Shown one piece after another: positions 60,212 to 61,746 of a stretch of DNA of 61,746 nucleotides. Origin of the DNA: Microgenomates group bacterium Gr01-1014_16. GTDB taxonomy: Bacteria > Patescibacteriota > Microgenomatia > CAZETR01 > Amesbacteraceae. The notes beneath the pieces were generated by a model. The model ran no database searches and had not been told where the DNA came from. It was given only the letters and a program-made list of their open reading frames with translations. Location: NCBI GenBank assembly GCA_007376345.1, contig VMGA01000001.1:1-61746 (forward strand), in the 5' to 3' direction. Every line of letters begins with the position of its first letter. The first letter of the stretch is position 1. Both the position numbers and the translations under genes were made by a program.

Positions 60212-61029
60212 ATCTTTTTAGCTTTGACAAAAACTGATACACCAGTGTTTTTTGGTTGCCAAATGTCATTCAGGTGGTCCAACAGATTTACTCCAAAAAA
60301 AGCGAGGTTGGTCAGAAATGGCCGGCTGGGCGAGGTGGTAAATTTGTTGAGAGAGGCGTTTGGGGTACCTAAGATAAATTGGTTATGAAGATAGCGGGCG
60401 ACTAGGTTGACCAAATAGTGATTAAACGGTAAACACCAAAAAGTTAGTGATTCTACCTTTTCGATTCTAAATCCAGCTTGTTGAACAACTTGTTTTATTT
60501 GTTCCGGGTTATAAAGGCGGATGTGTTGATTCCACAACCCAGCAAAAAATCCTGACTTAATATGAACTCCGAATAAACGCTCCAAAAACCAGTTTAGTGG
60601 ATCCCAAAGCATGGGGTAATTAGCATTCGGAACGGTTAGACACAAAACTCCGCCCGGCTTTAATATACGAAAAACTTCTTTTAGACCCTTGACGTCATCG
60701 GGCAAGTGTTCGGCTACTTCGGACATAACAGCTTTGTTGAATTCACTTTTTTTGAAAGGAAGTTTGTGCATCAAGTTTCCTCGATAAATAGGAATTTTTT
60801 TGCCATGTAAATTTAGTTTGGCCTTTTCTAAACCCTTAATATCATAATCAGTCCCTGATAAATGTAAGTTTTTTATACCTAAATTTGAGAGTAAATGCAG
60901 ATAGTATCCATCACCGCAACCAATATCAATTATTTTTTCGCCCGGCCTGGGGTTTAATTCGGTAATAATTCTTTTGGCCCGGCGCTTGAGGGCCATATCA
61001 CCAGTATTGGCCAGTAATTCTTCCAGCAT
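60208..61029 (-). CDS. Class I SAM-dependent methyltransferase
   Basis: 273 aa. GEKIIDIGCGDGYYLHLL is the SAM loop, GTDYDIKGLEKAK follows, and AVMSEVAEHLPDDVKGLKEVFRILKPGG is motif II with the typical post-motif. Long C-terminal extension with aromatic and helical segments. The start overlaps nothing, but the end overlaps the GT4 gene by 4 bp. It lies 10 bp after the RfaE2-GmhB gene. Confidence 0.9.
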   Translation of the reverse strand: MLEELLANTGDMALKRRAKRIITELNPRPGEKIIDIGCGDGYYLHLLSNLGIKNLHLSGTDYDIKGLEKAKLNLHGKKIPIYRGNLMHKLPFKKSEFNKAVMSEVAEHLPDDVKGLKEVFRILKPGGVLCLTVPNANYPMLWDPLNWFLERLFGVHIKSGFFAGLWNQHIRLYNPEQIKQVVQQAGFRIEKVESLTFWCLPFNHYLVNLVARYLHNQFILGTPNASLNKFTTSPSRPFLTNLAFFGVNLLDHLNDIWQPKNTGVSVFVKAKKI

Positions 61030-61039
61030 CCTGGTTATT

Positions 61040-61746
61040 TTAACCCAAAATCATTCCCACTGCTTCATCCATGTTTTTTACATAATGATTTGGTTCTAGT
61101 TTTAGTTCTTTGGGCATATGGGCTCCTAATTTGATTGTTTTAACATTGGCATTTCTTCCTGCAATGACATCTCTGTCATCATCACCAATAAACCAGCTGT
61201 CGTTTAAGCTAATCCCGAAGTCTTTGACGGCTTGAAGCAACATACCAATTTTTGGCTTTCTACATTCGCAGCCTGCTTCCGGATGGTGAGGACAGTAATA
61301 GACCTTGTCAATTCTAACTCCATTCTTTTTAAATTCTTTTAGCATATAGGTTGTGAGGGTTTTGTACTGTTTGTTTGTAAACTTACCCCGTCCGATGCCA
61401 GATTGATTGGTAACTATGACAATTTTGTAATTTGTTTTTGTCAGTTTTTGCAACGACGCAACCACCCCGGGAAGAAATTCAAAGTCTTCTTCTTTGTGAA
61501 TATAGCCGTCTTTGTTATTGTTTATAGTTCCGTCTCGATCTAAAAAAACAGCTTTCACGACTGGAGTTGAGTAAACATTAATTATCTTCTGAATAAGTTT
61601 TGAGGTAGAAAAACCTTTTTCCCAACCCAGGACATGAATTCTACCTCCATTTTTCTCTACTATATCTCGCTCTATACAATTTACTCCCCAGTCAGATCCG
61701 TTGCAGTGAATGTGAGGTTTTATTTTATCTAAAATCTCAACTGGGG
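61040..61746 (-). CDS. Fused cytidylyltransferase-like adenylyltransferase and HAD phosphatase (RfaE2-GmhB), cut by window edge
   Basis: From the GTG at 61558 the frame encodes a 172-aa GmhB-type phosphatase: FLDRDGTINN, IVTNQSGIGRGK, zinc cluster CPHHPEAGCECRKP and WFIGDDDRDV. The same frame stays open upstream to the window edge with no start codon, and there it reads as the C-terminal end of an RfaE/HldE cytidylyltransferase domain (KPHIHCNGSDWG, ERDIVEKNGGRIHVLG, then FSTSKLI). The two activities make D-glycero-manno-heptose phosphates and activate them with a nucleotide. The join VYSTPVVKAVFLDRDG has no stop. The N-terminal part is outside the window. Confidence 0.82.
   Translation of the reverse strand, partial: PVEILDKIKPHIHCNGSDWGVNCIERDIVEKNGGRIHVLGWEKGFSTSKLIQKIINVYSTPVVKAVFLDRDGTINNNKDGYIHKEEDFEFLPGVVASLQKLTKTNYKIVIVTNQSGIGRGKFTNKQYKTLTTYMLKEFKKNGVRIDKVYYCPHHPEAGCECRKPKIGMLLQAVKDFGISLNDSWFIGDDDRDVIAGRNANVKTIKLGAHMPKELKLEPNHYVKNMDEAVGMILG

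Overview
The window looks like a chromosomal segment of a Candidate Phyla Radiation (Patescibacteria) bacterium, most likely from the Microgenomates. This is inferred from gene content and style. Genes are tightly packed with 4-bp ATGA overlaps and mostly lack Shine-Dalgarno sites. Several proteins are shortened (FtsQ, RecO, L21). The isoleucyl-tRNA synthetase carries a 'MHKS' motif, DUF4012 and DUF5678 proteins are present, and palindromic repeats and 'phrase' microrepeats run through genes. No 16S rRNA is present, so the phylum call is not proven.

Layout. 1-431: a tRNA-Val(CAC), a small GIY-YIG nuclease ORF, and a broken second tRNA-Val whose surviving anticodon is TAC. 465-15750: signal peptidase I on the + strand facing a long minus-strand operon, mraZ-rsmH-ftsL-ftsI-dgkA-mraY-ftsW-murG-mini ftsQ-ftsA-ftsZ-ileS-rodA-rplU-rpmA-parB. 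It is driven by a clear TTGACA-17-TATAGT promoter with two MraZ-type boxes. The operon makes lipid II, flips it and polymerises it, and assembles the Z-ring; the Mur ligases are absent. 15875-19007: a membrane-anchored protein, glyS, recO, a winged-helix regulator and a DUF2000 protein. 19011-28766: DUF4012 protein, polyprenyl-phosphate sugar transferase, mannose-1-P guanylyltransferase and glycosyltransferases, one of them a deletion pseudogene. 28881-40325: a 14-gene minus-strand operon of glycosyltransferases, GT-C membrane enzymes, an O-antigen ligase-like protein, an acetyltransferase, a methyltransferase and a small DUF3800/HAD/phosphatase trio. 40367-44097: asnB, then a nucleotidyltransferase plus HEPN-Nudix cassette flanked by a 12-bp direct repeat. 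44114-47799: a Wzx-like flippase, an FAD enzyme, a retropepsin-like protein with its DUF5678 partner, and a divergent UDG-like gene. 47896-56172: three related large membrane proteins and two small ones. 56189-61746: more glycosyltransferases and methyltransferases, ending in a fused ADP-heptose-type adenylyltransferase/HAD phosphatase cut by the window edge.

Together the second two thirds form one large surface-polysaccharide locus. It covers sugar-nucleotide supply (ManC, RfaE2-GmhB), initiation on a lipid carrier (PF02397 transferase, dolichol-P-mannose-synthase-like GT2), many GT2/GT4 extenders, GT-C enzymes using lipid-linked sugars, a flippase and a ligase.

Most interesting: (1) the HEPN-Nudix fusion paired with a minimal nucleotidyltransferase, inserted between two converging genes whose stop codons both lie in the duplicated 12 bp; (2) the tRNA-Val half / GIY-YIG / tRNA-Val arrangement, with the ORF's stop codon inside the tRNA; (3) a hairpin family with fixed core ATACT-NNGT-AGTAT and outer stems that differ but still pair; (4) many -10 boxes placed so that transcription would start 0-2 nt before the start codon, i.e. 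leaderless mRNAs.
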